64,000 nucleotides of DNA from Methanobrevibacter thaueri (GCF_015062915.1 NZ_SUTJ01000007.1:39712-103711); one strand, 5' to 3'; counted from the first letter of the stretch, positions 8,680-19,136 are shown. The notes: generated by a model from the sequence alone, not told the origin. Program-made: numbers and translations.

Positions 8680-9699
8680 TCAGTATTCAATTTCAGAGCC
8701 TTCAAAAGCTTTTACAGTGATTTTTTCATCATCTGTAACTTTACCGATGATTTGGCAATCACAGTATTCTTTTAAAGTGCCCATGATTTTATCTGCTTCA
8801 TCTTCTTCGCAGATAACAACAAAACCGATACCCATATTAAATACTTTGTACATTTCCTTGATATCGACGTTTTGTTCATAGATAAGTTTAAATATTTCTG
8901 GAACTTCCGGAAGGTCGTTAATGTCATATCCCACACCTTTTTTCAGGCGTCTGAGATTTGTGAATCCTCCTCCGGTAATGTGAGCAAGTCCATTGATATT
9001 GTATTCTTTTTCAAATAGTGCCACTATAGGTTTGACATATAATTCAGTTGGTCTGATCAATTCTTCACCGATGGTTGTCTCACCATTAGGCATTTTATCG
9101 TCAACGCTAAATCCGGCATCGTCAAACAATGCTTTTCTTGCAAGACTGTATCCGTTGGAATGAATTCCATTACTGTTGATACCGATTAAAACGTTTCCAG
9201 GTTCAATGTTTTCACCGGTAATGATTTTATCAATATCCACAAATCCGATACCGGTTCCTGCAAGGTCGAAATCCTTGATGATTCCAGGTAATGATGCTGT
9301 TTCTCCTCCAATGATTGCAATTTTGGATTCGATTGCACCTGCAACAAGACCTTCAGCAATTTCAGCTGCTCTTTCAGGGTCTGGTTTTTCAACAGCAAGA
9401 TAATCAACTAATGCGATTGGTTCAGCACCGACACAAAGGATGTCGTTTACAACCATTGCAATGCAGTCAATTCCGACTGTATCGTATTTGTTCATCATTT
9501 CAGCAATTAAAATTTTACTTCCAACACCGTCAGTACTCATTGCTATTCCTTTGTCTCCTAATTTGACTAAAGCTGCATAATGACCACTGTCAGTGATAAT
9601 GTCTCTACATTCTAATGTTGATTTAAGTTTATCAGCCAAGGCAGAAACAGTGACTGCTTCTAAATCAATATCAACACCGGATTCTGAATAAGTAACCAT
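8680..9699 (-). CDS. purM: Phosphoribosylformylglycinamidine cyclo-ligase
   Basis: AIR synthetase, the fifth step of purine synthesis, which closes the imidazole ring using ATP. Family marks are the N-terminal [20 protein letters not shown], the [14 protein letters not shown] helix, [10 protein letters not shown] and [12 protein letters not shown]. About 339 residues. I take the ATG at 9699 rather than the GTG at 9705 because the likely ribosome site AGGTG overlaps that GTG. It is downstream of fttA with a gap of about 95 bases and upstream of comC. Confidence 0.95.
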   Translation of the reverse strand: MVTYSESGVDIDLEAVTVSALADKLKSTLECRDIITDSGHYAALVKLGDKGIAMSTDGVGSKILIAEMMNKYDTVGIDCIAMVVNDILCVGAEPIALVDYLAVEKPDPERAAEIAEGLVAGAIESKIAIIGGETASLPGIIKDFDLAGTGIGFVDIDKIITGENIEPGNVLIGINSNGIHSNGYSLARKALFDDAGFSVDDKMPNGETTIGEELIRPTELYVKPIVALFEKEYNINGLAHITGGGFTNLRRLKKGVGYDINDLPEVPEIFKLIYEQNVDIKEMYKVFNMGIGFVVICEEDEADKIMGTLKEYCDCQIIGKVTDDEKITVKAFEGSEIEY

Positions 9700-9793
9700 A
9701 ATCACACCTAATTTAAAAAAATAATAAATGTTGTATTAATTTTTACAACATTTTCACATTACTATCTTTGTTTTATATACTATATAATAATTT

Positions 9794-11707
9794 TTAATGT
9801 ATTCTCACACAATCTAAATTAATTGGGGTTTTAGTCTCAATCTTATAGCTTCTATGAATTGATGAGGCCAAGTCCACTGCCTTGTAAGGGTCTCCGTGAC
9901 AAGTGATGACTTTTTCAGGTCTAGGATTGAGTCTTTTGACGTATTCCATTAATTGTCTTCTGTTGGAGTGACCACTGAAACCGTTAATGGTTTTGACTTG
10001 CATTTTGACATGGAACTGTCTGGTTCTTCCATCATCATCTTCAAGAGGTATTTCCTTCCATCCTTTTTGGACTCTTCTACCCATGGATCCTTCAGATTGA
10101 TATCCTACGAATATGATTGTGTTTTTCTCATCCTCACATAACCATTTGAAGTATTCGACAGAGTTTCCACCGGTCAACATACCTGAAGTGGATAATATGA
10201 TTGCAGGCTGTTTTGACTCCACAATGTCTTTTCTTTGGTTGCGGTTTTGGACTTTCTCAAACATGTCTGAAACGAATGGGTTTCTGCCCATGTGGAAGAT
10301 TTGATCCCTCAAGTCTTTGCTTAAGTATTCAGGTCTTGCGGTGTGGATAGCGGTTGCTTCCCAAATCATTCCGTCAATGTAGATTGGCACTTCCTCAATC
10401 ATTCCGTGTCTCATGTACTCTTCAAGTACAACCATAAGCTCTTGTGCCCTTCCCACAGCGAATACTGGTACCAATACTTTTCCGCCACGTTTAAGGGTCT
10501 TGTAGATGGTTTTCATCATTTCTTTTTCTGCGTTGTTTCTGGAAGGCTGTACGTCTTCCCTTCCACCGTAGGTACTTTCCATAATCACTGTTTCAGCACG
10601 AGGGAAACGGATGGTTGCAGGTTCAAGAAGTCTTGAAGGTTCGTATTTGAAATCCCCAGTGTACACTAAATTGTGAGCTCCGTCTCCAATGTGCATGTGG
10701 GAAATTGCTGAACCCAGGATGTGTCCTGCATTATGCAATGTCAACCTTATGTCCGGGGAAATGTCGGTCACTTCACCATAGTCTAGTGTAATGGTGTTTT
10801 TGATTGCCTGTTTCACATGCTTTTGTGTGAATGGTAAAGGATTTCCTTCACGGTGAGCAATGTCCAAGTGATCGAATTGTAAAAGGGTTGTCAAGTCCCT
10901 GGTTGGGGTTGTACAGTAAACCGGTCCGTCATAACCGTAATGGAACAGGTATGGTACGAATCCGCAATGATCTAAGTGAGCGTGAGATATGATTACTGCA
11001 TCCAATTCCTCGATTGAAAACTCTGGTGCATTCAAGTAAGGGAATGCGTTCTTGTTGTCTGATGCAGCAACATTAACACCACAGTCTAATAAAACACGAC
11101 TGTTTGGTGTTTGTAATAACATTGATGAACGTCCGACTTCTTTGAATCCTCCCATTGAAGTCACTCTAGCCCAGTCATTAGGGTATTTGCTTCCCTGGTG
11201 GATTTGGCGTCCGAGACGTTGTAATAATTTTTTCCTGTCTTTGCTACTGTTTTTCTGGATAGTTCTGATTTTTCCAATAACGTCTGAGCTGATTGGTGGG
11301 GTTCTCAAGATTTTAGGTGCCCATCCGGTATTCTTAACGATACTCCTTGAAGTAACTCCATATTTTCCAATAACAAGTCCTGGTTTTTTAGCGGTAATTA
11401 CCACTTCGCAGGTTACTGTGTCAAAGTAGATATCGGTAATTTCAGCTCCGTCTGGAACTATCTCATGAATTTTATTGATTGTTGGTTCTGGTTCAAGTAA
11501 AGCACTTTTGTCAGATCTGATAATAATTCTTTTTCTTAGTTCTTTTGCAAGTGATCTTATAAGATCGCCATTTTCAGTAATAATTTCTGGATTTTTTGTG
11601 TAAACAACCACTTCTGGTCCTTCAAATTCCACTTTTGAAACTTGAATTTCATCTGGTAGTTTGTTTAAAATCTCTTTTTTAATGTCATCTAAAATATCTG
11701 AAGTCAT
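9794..11707 (-). CDS. fttA: Transcription termination ribonuclease FttA (aCPSF1)
   Basis: KH-domain metallo-beta-lactamase/beta-CASP nuclease, the archaeal relative of eukaryotic CPSF73. It cleaves nascent RNA at U-rich sites and terminates transcription. N-terminal KH domains (about residues 1-140, with [11 protein letters not shown]) are followed by the MBL domain with HAHLDHCGF (about residue 240), STYGGRE, the beta-CASP insert and the C-terminal motifs [16 protein letters not shown] and CHGDP. 637 residues, normal length. The role is established for Methanothermobacter and Thermococcus homologues. It is encoded just downstream of the proteasome beta gene, as in other Methanobacteriales. 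Confidence 0.95.
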   Translation of the reverse strand: MTSDILDDIKKEILNKLPDEIQVSKVEFEGPEVVVYTKNPEIITENGDLIRSLAKELRKRIIIRSDKSALLEPEPTINKIHEIVPDGAEITDIYFDTVTCEVVITAKKPGLVIGKYGVTSRSIVKNTGWAPKILRTPPISSDVIGKIRTIQKNSSKDRKKLLQRLGRQIHQGSKYPNDWARVTSMGGFKEVGRSSMLLQTPNSRVLLDCGVNVAASDNKNAFPYLNAPEFSIEELDAVIISHAHLDHCGFVPYLFHYGYDGPVYCTTPTRDLTTLLQFDHLDIAHREGNPLPFTQKHVKQAIKNTITLDYGEVTDISPDIRLTLHNAGHILGSAISHMHIGDGAHNLVYTGDFKYEPSRLLEPATIRFPRAETVIMESTYGGREDVQPSRNNAEKEMMKTIYKTLKRGGKVLVPVFAVGRAQELMVVLEEYMRHGMIEEVPIYIDGMIWEATAIHTARPEYLSKDLRDQIFHMGRNPFVSDMFEKVQNRNQRKDIVESKQPAIILSTSGMLTGGNSVEYFKWLCEDEKNTIIFVGYQSEGSMGRRVQKGWKEIPLEDDDGRTRQFHVKMQVKTINGFSGHSNRRQLMEYVKRLNPRPEKVITCHGDPYKAVDLASSIHRSYKIETKTPINLDCVRIH

Positions 11708-11838
11708 ATAATCCCTTCAAAAAAAGTTAGTGTAGTATAATAGTTTATGAAAGCGTTTTAAGCTATAATCAGTTAAATTTCATAAACTATGTACACTTTT
11801 TTATATGAAAAATAGTTAGTTATGAAAAATTAGCTTAC

Positions 11839-12453
11839 TTATATTTTATCAAGAATCTCATTAATTTTTTCACTGTCTAACATTTCAAAGCCGTTTTTGT
11901 CCACTTTAGCGACTAGATATCCGTTACCGGAGTAGGTATCACGTTCAGCAGCAGCTCTGATAGCTCTTATGGCTATTTCAATTCCTTCGTCGGTTGTTAA
12001 GTCATCTCTGAATCTGTCTTCAAGAACACCGTAAGCCACGATTGAACCTGATCCAGTTGAGATGTAAGTATCTTTAATCATACCACCTGCTGGGTCAAGT
12101 GAGTAGAGAGATGGTTCGTCCCCGTCCATACCACCAAGTAATGTTTGAACATACATTGGTCCGGAACGTAAGATGTTTGCAGTTAATGATGCAGCTGCTT
12201 TAACGCTGATTTCATCATTGTTTCTCATTTGGTATAATGATACTTCTGCCTCAATGACTTTCATTAAGCTTTGAGCATCTCCAACGGAACCAGCTATGGT
12301 TGTTACAATGTGATCATCAATTTTAAATATTTTTTCTGCTACTTTGTGAGCTACAAGGTTTCCCATACTAGCTCTTCTTTCGCTTGCAAATACAACTCCG
12401 TCTTTGCATGTAATTCCAACGGTTGTTGTACCTTCTAGTATTTTATCATCCAT
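11839..12453 (-). CDS. psmB: Proteasome beta subunit
   Basis: Catalytic subunit of the 20S proteasome. The first eight residues, MDDKILEG, are a propeptide, and autocleavage after Gly8 would expose Thr as the N-terminal nucleophile of TTTVGI. The partners Glu17 and Lys33 (mature numbering) are present in ASERRASM and VAEKIF. GSGS and the DRDTYSGNGY segment also match. 204 residues. It has its own upstream region on the minus strand (12454-12635) shared with the divergent taw2 gene. Confidence 0.97.
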   Translation of the reverse strand: MDDKILEGTTTVGITCKDGVVFASERRASMGNLVAHKVAEKIFKIDDHIVTTIAGSVGDAQSLMKVIEAEVSLYQMRNNDEISVKAAASLTANILRSGPMYVQTLLGGMDGDEPSLYSLDPAGGMIKDTYISTGSGSIVAYGVLEDRFRDDLTTDEGIEIAIRAIRAAAERDTYSGNGYLVAKVDKNGFEMLDSEKINEILDKI

Positions 12454-12635
12454 TTAAATACACCTCGTATAAGTATTTAAAATATCTTATTTCAACTACT
12501 TATAGGTTAATATAACAAAATATAAACTAATCTAGGAAGATTAATTTTATTTAAAATCAGAATCAATAATTAGTATAAACTAACAATATTAATATTATCT
12601 ATTTGCATATATAAAGTTTTCTTTTAGGTGTGTCA

Positions 12636-13364
12636 ATGAAATATAAAAAAATCGGGGATATCTTAATTTTGGATAACAGTTATTCAGGTTGTGACTTTGA
12701 GGAGCTGTCCGCAAAACACAAGGTCAAGACAATAATGAAAATCAATCACATTCAAGGGACAAAAAGGGAACCAGTATATCAGATATTATACGGAAATGAA
12801 ACCGAAACAGTCAACAAAGAGAATGGATGCCTGTTCAAGCTTGACCTTGCAAAGGTGATGTGGTCAAAAGGAAACAACAATGAGCGGTTGAGAATTGCCA
12901 AACTCGTGGAGGATGGCGAAACAGTCATTGACATGTTTGCAGGTATAGGATACTTTTCAATACCGATTGGAGTTCATGCCAATGCCCGTGAGGTGATTTC
13001 CATTGAAATAAATCCGAATTCCTATGAGTTTCTCTGTGAAAACATCAAATTGAATAAACTTGATAACATAACTCCCGTATTGGGGGACTGCAAGGTTGAG
13101 ACTCCAAAATATAATGCGGACCGCATAATAATGGGTTACGTCAAAACAACACACCATTACCTAAAAGCAGCAATAGACAGCTTAAATGAAGGAGGAATAC
13201 TTCACTATCATGAGACAGTTCCAGAAAAGCTCATGAAAACACGTCCAATAGAAAGGATAATTTCACAGGCTGGTGGTCGTGAGGTTGAACTTTTAAAAAT
13301 AAATAAAATAAAGAAGTATGCTCCCGGTGTGGAGCATGTTGTTGTCGATGCTAGGATAAGTTAG
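12636..13364 (+). CDS. taw2: tRNA-Phe wybutosine-pathway aminocarboxypropyltransferase (TYW2/Taw2 type)
   Basis: A class I SAM enzyme of the Trm5/TYW2 group acting on guanosine 37 derivatives of tRNA-Phe. The SAM loop is VIDMFAGIGYFSIP, followed by the acidic strand SIEINP. In place of the Trm5 catalytic NPP-like motif it has MGYVKTTHHYL, which fits Taw2 (transfer of the 3-amino-3-carboxypropyl group) rather than the m1G37 methylase. 242 residues from the ATG at 12636, which has AGGTG upstream at 12626-12630. The 3' end overlaps the convergent cofG gene by 14 bases. Trm5 remains a less likely alternative. Confidence 0.8.
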   Translation: MKYKKIGDILILDNSYSGCDFEELSAKHKVKTIMKINHIQGTKREPVYQILYGNETETVNKENGCLFKLDLAKVMWSKGNNNERLRIAKLVEDGETVIDMFAGIGYFSIPIGVHANAREVISIEINPNSYEFLCENIKLNKLDNITPVLGDCKVETPKYNADRIIMGYVKTTHHYLKAAIDSLNEGGILHYHETVPEKLMKTRPIERIISQAGGREVELLKINKIKKYAPGVEHVVVDARIS

Positions 13365-14442
13365 AAATATGGTTTAAAAGATTATCGTTCAGCCATTCTG
13401 AGTTAATGTATTTTTCATAAACGCATAATCTTTCAATCAATTCAAAACCAGCATCCTCTGTTAATTTTTTAAGCTCATCAATTCCCGGCCAAGGGGATGT
13501 GATGTTTACAAAATCAGGACTCACTGGTGATACTCCACCCCAGTCGTCAGCGCCGCACAATAGGAAAATCTGTGCAGTGTCATTGTTCAGGTTAGGTGGT
13601 ACCTGTATGCTCACGTCAGTGTCGCCAAACAATAAAGTTCCTGCAGTTACAGTTCTAATCATGTCCAAGAAACTAGGTTCTGGCCAATCTTCCATCTCGA
13701 TTCCTGGAATCGGTGTGAAATTTTGAATGATTACTTCCTGGATGTGGCCGTACTTGTCATAAAGGTCACGAATTGCAAGCAATGATTCAGCTATTTCTTC
13801 CTTGTTTTCACCTATTCCTATTAGGATTCCTGTGGTGTATGGAATCTTTAGCTTTCCTGCATTTTCAATAGTTTCAAGTCTAACTTCAGGGTTTTTACCC
13901 GGACTTTTCCTATGTGCAGGCAATTCCATCAATCGTTTGGATGAGTTTTCAAGCATCAAACCCATTGATGCATTGACTTCCTTAAGCTTTTTCAAGTCAT
14001 CATAAGAATAGTTTCCGCCATTGGTATGAGGAATCAATGTGGTTTCATCGATTGTCATCTGGCAGATGTCGACAACATAATCGACCATTTTTTCATAACC
14101 GTATTCAGCCAGTTTCAACTGAACGATTTCCTCTTCATCTGCATCTTCACCAAAAGTAAACAGTGCTTCCTTGCATCCGTACTGTTCAGTTTCCTTCAAG
14201 CTTTCCAATACTTCCTCTTTGCTTTTGAGAATGATTGCTTCAGGATCTTCAGGATTCTTTTTAAAGTTACAGTATCCGCAATCATTTCTGCAGATTTCAG
14301 TTAATGGTATGAAAACATTTTTAGAATAAGTAATGAGATTATTCTCCCTGTACTTGACTGTTTCAGACATGTATTTAATTATTTCACTGTCTGTTGCATT
14401 CAGTATCTGGAGAATATCTTCTTTGGTTAAATTTGATGTCAT
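13351..14442 (-). CDS. cofG: FO synthase subunit 1 (7,8-didemethyl-8-hydroxy-5-deazariboflavin synthase)
   Basis: Radical SAM enzyme that, with CofH, builds the deazaflavin ring FO of coenzyme F420. The CxxxCxxC cluster motif is at Cys51, Cys55 and Cys58 (CRNDCGYCNF). TFGEDADEEE, NGGNYSYDDL and the QEVIIQNFTPIPG segment also match the family. 363 residues. The start ATG overlaps the last base of the upstream gene's TAA, so it is translationally coupled to the unknown gene and probably co-transcribed with mptA. cofH is not in the window. Confidence 0.94.
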   Translation of the reverse strand: MTSNLTKEDILQILNATDSEIIKYMSETVKYRENNLITYSKNVFIPLTEICRNDCGYCNFKKNPEDPEAIILKSKEEVLESLKETEQYGCKEALFTFGEDADEEEIVQLKLAEYGYEKMVDYVVDICQMTIDETTLIPHTNGGNYSYDDLKKLKEVNASMGLMLENSSKRLMELPAHRKSPGKNPEVRLETIENAGKLKIPYTTGILIGIGENKEEIAESLLAIRDLYDKYGHIQEVIIQNFTPIPGIEMEDWPEPSFLDMIRTVTAGTLLFGDTDVSIQVPPNLNNDTAQIFLLCGADDWGGVSPVSPDFVNITSPWPGIDELKKLTEDAGFELIERLCVYEKYINSEWLNDNLLNHISNLS

Positions 14443-14882
14443 TATGCTTCACTTTCTGAAACAGTTACTTCAACGTATAATGGAGGAATTTCGTTCTTGT
14501 CTTCCCAGATTGCAATAACCACGTCAAAGCTTGGAAGCTCAAACACTTTGTATGCCACTACAAGTCCCATTGACTCCAGTTCCTCTTTCATTCTTATGAA
14601 TCCATGGTCGTCAACATCTACGGCATTGGCTTCTGCGGCCTTGATATGTTTATCTCCTGATTTTAAGATGTCAGTAATCTTATCTGAATCGTCAACGACT
14701 TCTTTTCCACCAAGGATTTCTCCTATCTCGTTAAGTTTTGATTCGAATTCGTCAATTGGGATGACTTTTCTGGATCTTCCTCTAACGATTAAAATACTTT
14801 CATTGTTTATCGCAGGTCTTGAGCCTTTGAATGCATCAAAAAAGCCCATTACTTCTCCTGCAATTTCATAAGTTTTTTTCAT
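14442..14882 (-). CDS. Conserved archaeal protein of unknown function between mptA and cofG
   Basis: 146 residues, soluble, acidic, with no membrane segment and no obvious catalytic motif. Recognisable stretches are VMGFFDAFKGSRP, ILIVRGRSRKVIP and the C-terminal PPLYVEVTVSESEA. I do not recognise the family with certainty; it may be one of the small methanogen-specific families such as DUF2120. It starts 12 bases after mptA and its stop overlaps the cofG start, so the three genes form one unit for pterin and F420 cofactor synthesis. That position suggests, but does not prove, a cofactor-related job. Confidence 0.75.
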   Translation of the reverse strand: MKKTYEIAGEVMGFFDAFKGSRPAINNESILIVRGRSRKVIPIDEFESKLNEIGEILGGKEVVDDSDKITDILKSGDKHIKAAEANAVDVDDHGFIRMKEELESMGLVVAYKVFELPSFDVVIAIWEDKNEIPPLYVEVTVSESEA

Positions 14883-14894
14883 TAAATCAAGTCC

Positions 14895-15839
14895 TTAGAT
14901 ATTCAATTCTTCTTTGAGGTCTCCTAATGTGGTTACCTTTTCTGCAAATGCATTGTGTCTGTGGATACTTTCCTGATTTTCCTGACGTGCAGTGATTAAT
15001 GTGTCATCTGGGAAATCAGCATATTTTTTGACTATCTTTTCCATCATGTTACGGACACAGTCTTCTACAAAAACAGGTTTACGATGTGCGTTCATTACTG
15101 TTGCGTTTTCATCAGGCCTTTTAAGTAATTCACATACTGGGGAACTCATTGAAGTTTCGATAATCTCAATTAGGTCTTCCGCTTTAACAACCTTGTCTTC
15201 AGGAACTTCAATCAATAATGTTCCAACTCCTCTTTGGTTGTGTGAAGCAAAAGTAACAGTATCTAAAACTTTTTGAGTGGTTTCTTCATCTAAGAATTCT
15301 AATAGTTTATTTTTGTCTGATTCTTTTACTGATTCTTGTGCACATGGGCAAACGGTCATTCCGATTAGTTCAGCACCAACACTTTTTCTGATTTCAATGT
15401 CACCATCATCAGTTCTGTAACCAATAGCTTTTGCTTTTAACTGAGCCATTTCCTGGGTCTTGTTTTTGGTTACAGGTGATTCCTTCATGAACATGAAGTC
15501 TGTAGTCATTGATATTTCAACACGTCTTGCATATTCATGTTTGGTCATCATTTTTTCTACAATTTTTGCACATAATGATTCAACATCTACTGTTGAGCCG
15601 TTGGCCACTTCTTCGAGAACTTCGCTAATAGCTTCCGGGTTCCTAGACATGTGTACGCCCTTTTGATTGCTTGGTAAATCTACAAACGCATCAAAAGTTG
15701 GTAATAAAATTATAGGTCTTTTATTTGTTCTTTCTAGTTGTAATAATTTTTTTACTCCGGTTACACCCACTCTAGTTAATTCGATAGGTATATTGGGAGC
15801 GTCGTCTTGAGTATCGGGTAAGCAAACTGCCAATTTCAT
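14895..15839 (-). CDS. mptA: GTP cyclohydrolase IV (Fe(II)-dependent)
   Basis: First enzyme of methanopterin synthesis, which converts GTP to 7,8-dihydroneopterin 2',3'-cyclic phosphate. It belongs to the FolE2/MptA family: LPDTQDDAPNIPIELTRVGV at the start, KGVHMSRNPEAI, the MTVCPCAQ metal motif and SHNQRG. 314 residues, a full-length match. It heads the mptA-unknown-cofG unit. mptD, a later enzyme in the same pathway, is at 55281-55652. Confidence 0.95.
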   Translation of the reverse strand: MKLAVCLPDTQDDAPNIPIELTRVGVTGVKKLLQLERTNKRPIILLPTFDAFVDLPSNQKGVHMSRNPEAISEVLEEVANGSTVDVESLCAKIVEKMMTKHEYARRVEISMTTDFMFMKESPVTKNKTQEMAQLKAKAIGYRTDDGDIEIRKSVGAELIGMTVCPCAQESVKESDKNKLLEFLDEETTQKVLDTVTFASHNQRGVGTLLIEVPEDKVVKAEDLIEIIETSMSSPVCELLKRPDENATVMNAHRKPVFVEDCVRNMMEKIVKKYADFPDDTLITARQENQESIHRHNAFAEKVTTLGDLKEELNI

Positions 15840-15965
15840 AACCTCTTTTTTAAATTAAATATTATATTTTTTGTTTCTTTTTATTTATATAGTTAAATGA
15901 TTATTGTAATCTCAATGTAACTTATGTAATATATTTTACACATATATTAAAAAGAAGTTTTAAAA

Positions 15966-16002
15966 TAAAAAAATAAGAAAAAAAAGTAGTTAAAAACTAC
16001 TT
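15966..16002 (-). terminator. Hairpin terminator of the Lrp gene
   Basis: AAGTAGTT (15984-15991) and AACTACTT (15995-16002) form a perfect 8-bp stem with an AAA loop. Read on the minus strand it is followed by a T-rich tract (A-run at 15971-15985). It lies 12 bases after the stop codon of the Lrp gene. Confidence 0.7.
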
Positions 16003-16013
16003 GTAAAAAAAGT

Positions 16014-16490
16014 CTATAAAATGTTTGAAGAACCCATGTCTTCTTTGATTACATCCAATACAGTTTGGGTGTATGTTCTTTCTATAATTGGATCTTTCAA
16101 TAATTCTTTAATGAAAGCGTTCAATTCGTTGGTGTTTCTGAATTTAGCGATTAAGAATGCATCATATTCGCCTGTAACGTCATAGATTCCAACAACATTT
16201 TTATTAAAGAATGTTTTTTCTTCCCAGTTCTTGAGTTTTCCACCTTTTACTCTGACGCCAATAATGGTAGTTAAGACAAAACCTAACTTTTCATGGTCGA
16301 TAATAGGTGAGAACTTCTTGATAACTCCTGATTTGACCATTTTGTCAATACGGTTATGGACAGTACCAACAGAAACATCTAAACTGCGGGAAATTTGTCT
16401 GTAAGAAGTTCTTACATCTTCATTAATTATTTTAAGAATATTGATATCGGTATTATCCAATTTAACAATATTGTCTTTAGTTTTTACCAT
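16014..16490 (-). CDS. Lrp/AsnC family transcription regulator
   Basis: 158 residues. An N-terminal winged helix-turn-helix (about residues 12-65, DINILKIINEDVRTSYRQISRSLDVSVGTVHNRI) is followed by a RAM effector-binding domain (about 75-150) with DVTGEYDAFLIAKF. Such proteins sense amino acids or related metabolites and usually control their own gene. A perfect 18-base palindrome sits near the predicted transcription start. The gene is alone, between mptA and trm1, with its own promoter and terminator. Target genes cannot be inferred from the sequence. Confidence 0.93.
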   Translation of the reverse strand: MVKTKDNIVKLDNTDINILKIINEDVRTSYRQISRSLDVSVGTVHNRIDKMVKSGVIKKFSPIIDHEKLGFVLTTIIGVRVKGGKLKNWEEKTFFNKNVVGIYDVTGEYDAFLIAKFRNTNELNAFIKELLKDPIIERTYTQTVLDVIKEDMGSSNIL

Positions 16491-16522
16491 TGTATTTCTC
16501 CCTTTTATTTAATTTGATATTT

Positions 16523-16557
16523 GTTAATTGAAAAATTAACTTATATAACTATAAATT
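16523..16557 (-). promoter_or_regulatory. Promoter and candidate autoregulatory operator of the Lrp gene
   Basis: GTTAATT (16523-16529) and AATTAAC (16534-16540) form a perfect palindrome with a GAAA spacer, 33 bases upstream of the ATG. A TATA-like stretch (TTATATAA, 16541-16548, and ATAAATTC up to 16557) lies directly upstream on the minus strand, so the palindrome covers the expected start of transcription. That geometry suits repression by an Lrp dimer. It is an inference from position and symmetry. Confidence 0.45.
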
Positions 16558-16752
16558 CATCATAATATATAAACTTTATATATTTTTTTAAAAATTTTTT
16601 ATATTAAATTTATAGATTTTTTATATTGACCTTTACAATTAAATATCCATTAAACAGTTTGGCCCAAAAATGCGATTTTGATAAATAATTTATATACATG
16701 TTATAATTCATAATATTCTGTTTCATCAATGAAAAAATCATTACTTTACTGA

Positions 16753-17910
16753 TTATTGCAATTCCATCAAAACGTTTTTAATGTCTTCAATTGATGCGTC
16801 GGTCTTTATGCCTATCGGGCTGAAATGGGTTTTAATGGCGACAAATCCCTTATTTTTAATTCCCTCAAAAATCAAGTCCAGCTTGGGTGCACTGATTTTT
16901 AGGGACTTGCAGATTGAATGCACATCATAAAAAGTAACTGGAGCACCAGCCTCTAAAAGGCAACTGTTCAACAGTTTCAATGCATCCTTTTCAGTGTTGA
17001 TTTTTTTATGATTGGTTTCATCAATCATTTTTTCAATAAAATCAGCATCTTGGATGTCTCCAATCCATAATGGTCCTGCATGGACAAGTTTCTCGCCGCA
17101 AACAGGGCACACTTCATCAATTGGGCTTGCCAAACCTTCACTTGCCTGCCTGTGCAGACAGTGTTTGCAGTGGCTGATATATCCAATGTTTTTCAAGGAT
17201 TCATCTGTCCTTTTTGAACCTTTTTTAATTTCCAGGTATAATCTCATATAATGTTCAGTGCTGTGTGACATTTTCACTTCAATGAACTTTGCATATTTTG
17301 AAAGTGTCAGTGCAACAAAACCGGCAAGTATTCTGATTCCGTTTTCATGGCAATACTCGCTCTTGTATGGCTTTGCATTGTACTTACGGATGCAAGGCTC
17401 CTGATATGTTCCGCATAATGCTGAGGTGTCGGTTGCGGTAACGCATAAAAGTGAGTTTCTGCGGGCACAATAGCCTGCTGAATCGAGAAATGGGGAAGGT
17501 GTTCCGAAAGGATCAATGTCAATGACATCGAATTCTCCACGTTTCAACCTTAAAAACATGCTTGCGTCATGCTGGTAAACCTCAACATCGCTTAAATTAT
17601 TCAATTCGATGTTGTGCCTTTCATAATGGTTTGCGGTTTCGCTGATGTCATTTATGGAAACCTCTCCAACGCCATCTATCTCATTTTTGTATCTGACTCC
17701 GCGTATTCCACTGCCTCCAAACAGGTCGCAAATGTTAATTTCACGGTCCTGTTCCTTTTGAAATACTTGTATTGCAAGGATAGATAAGTCCCTATTCATC
17801 TCCATATGAGGATTATAAAAGACTGGAGCGTCTGATGAAACCTTATCAAATTCGGGAAATTCAATTTGTGTCAATCCTTCTTCAATGTGTTTTATTTTAT
17901 ATTCTTCCAT
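16753..17910 (-). CDS. trm1: tRNA (guanine(26)-N2)-dimethyltransferase
   Basis: Trm1 makes m2,2-G26 in tRNA. The N-terminal NPHMEMNRDLS, the SAM loop DLFGGSGIRGVRY, the DIDPFGTPSPFLD catalytic strand and the C-terminal zinc motif (CKHC and CPVCGE, about residues 245-275) are all present. 385 residues, normal length. It stands alone on the minus strand, divergent from the DegT aminotransferase. Confidence 0.96.
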   Translation of the reverse strand: MEEYKIKHIEEGLTQIEFPEFDKVSSDAPVFYNPHMEMNRDLSILAIQVFQKEQDREINICDLFGGSGIRGVRYKNEIDGVGEVSINDISETANHYERHNIELNNLSDVEVYQHDASMFLRLKRGEFDVIDIDPFGTPSPFLDSAGYCARRNSLLCVTATDTSALCGTYQEPCIRKYNAKPYKSEYCHENGIRILAGFVALTLSKYAKFIEVKMSHSTEHYMRLYLEIKKGSKRTDESLKNIGYISHCKHCLHRQASEGLASPIDEVCPVCGEKLVHAGPLWIGDIQDADFIEKMIDETNHKKINTEKDALKLLNSCLLEAGAPVTFYDVHSICKSLKISAPKLDLIFEGIKNKGFVAIKTHFSPIGIKTDASIEDIKNVLMELQ

Positions 17911-18010
17911 TAATTCTCACTTTTAATTCTTTTTTTATAGTCTATGTAATAATGTTTTAAATATTATTAGATTTAAATATTATTATGATAAATCTTAATT
18001 GGTGATAATC

Positions 18011-19117
18011 TTGTCAGATATTAAAGTACCTATTGCAAAACCAATAATTGGAGACGAAGAAATAGAAAATGTGGTTGAAGTTTTAAAATCAGGAATGATT
18101 GCCCAAGGCCCAAAAGTTGCAGAATTTGAGGAAAAATTCGCTGAATGGGTTGGAGCTGAATACGGTATTGCAGTAAACTCCGGAACTGCAGCACTGCACA
18201 CTGCACTTCTTGCATGTGAAATCGGCGAAGGGGATGAAGTGATTACAACACCATTCACATTCATAGCAAGCGGAAACTCAATTGTATACACTGGTGCAAA
18301 ACCGGTATTTGCAGACATTGACTTAAAAACATACACTTTAGATCCTAATTCAATTGAATCATTAATCACTGAAAACACTAAAGCTATTTTGCCTGTACAG
18401 TTATATGGTCAGTCAGCAAACATGGATAAAATCAATGAAATTGCTGAAAAATATGGATTGATTGTCATTGAGGACGCAGCTCAGGCACATGGTGCAACCT
18501 GCAACGGTAAAAAAGTGGGAAGCATGGGAGACATGGCTTGTTTCAGTTTTTACCCAACCAAGAACATGACCACTTCAGAAGGTGGAATAATCACCACTGA
18601 TGATGAGGAATTGGCTGAAAATGCAAGAATATTCAGGGCACATGGGGCCAGCGTAAGATATCACCACGACGCAATAGGTTACAACTTTAGAATGACCGAT
18701 ATCTCCGCAGCAATAGGACTTGCACAATTAAACAAGATTGATGAGTTCAACGACAAAAGAATTGCCAATGCAGCATATTTAAACGAAGGATTAAAAGATG
18801 TTGATGGAGTGATAACTCCTTACTGTGCATATGACTCCAAGCATGTATATCACCAATACACAATCAGGGTTGAAAAAGGAGACCGTGACGATTGGGTTGA
18901 CATCATCAACGATTGCGGTGTTGGAACAGGAATCCATTATCCTATTCCATTATACAACCAGCCAATCTACAGAATCCTAGGATTTGATGGGGACTGTCCA
19001 AATGCTGAACTTGCAGCGGACAATGTTATTTCCCTACCAGTTCATCCATCATTAACAAAAGAAGATTTAGATTTAGTAATTGAAGCGGTAAAAACCGCCT
19101 CAAATGAGTTAGATTAA
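18011..19117 (+). CDS. DegT/DnrJ/EryC1/StrS family PLP aminotransferase
   Basis: Sugar aminotransferase of the type that converts keto-sugar nucleotides to amino sugars for surface glycans. The PLP lysine is in [13 protein letters not shown] (about residue 184). [18 protein letters not shown] and the [11 protein letters not shown] substrate segment are typical. The frame is open to 17999, but I prefer the TTG at 18011: a GGTGAT site at 18001-18006 fits it, in the spacing used by other genes here, and the protein then begins [11 protein letters not shown]. About 368 residues. The sugar is unknown; a role in pseudomurein or S-layer glycan precursors is inference. Confidence 0.87.
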   Translation: MSDIKVPIAKPIIGDEEIENVVEVLKSGMIAQGPKVAEFEEKFAEWVGAEYGIAVNSGTAALHTALLACEIGEGDEVITTPFTFIASGNSIVYTGAKPVFADIDLKTYTLDPNSIESLITENTKAILPVQLYGQSANMDKINEIAEKYGLIVIEDAAQAHGATCNGKKVGSMGDMACFSFYPTKNMTTSEGGIITTDDEELAENARIFRAHGASVRYHHDAIGYNFRMTDISAAIGLAQLNKIDEFNDKRIANAAYLNEGLKDVDGVITPYCAYDSKHVYHQYTIRVEKGDRDDWVDIINDCGVGTGIHYPIPLYNQPIYRILGFDGDCPNAELAADNVISLPVHPSLTKEDLDLVIEAVKTASNELD

Positions 19118-19136
19118 ATTCTAACTTTCTCTTTTT
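19107..19136 (+). terminator. Hairpin terminator containing the aminotransferase stop codon
   Basis: AGTTAGA (19107-19113) pairs with TCTAACT (19120-19126). The TAA stop at 19115-19117 is in the loop and a T-rich tract follows. The next gene is convergent and ends at 19136. Confidence 0.6.

Noticed and set aside
18030..18215. Minus-strand gene opposite the DegT aminotransferase start
   Set aside because: Leu- and Gln-rich shadow frames here arise from antisense of the aminotransferase. No ribosome site or conserved motif.
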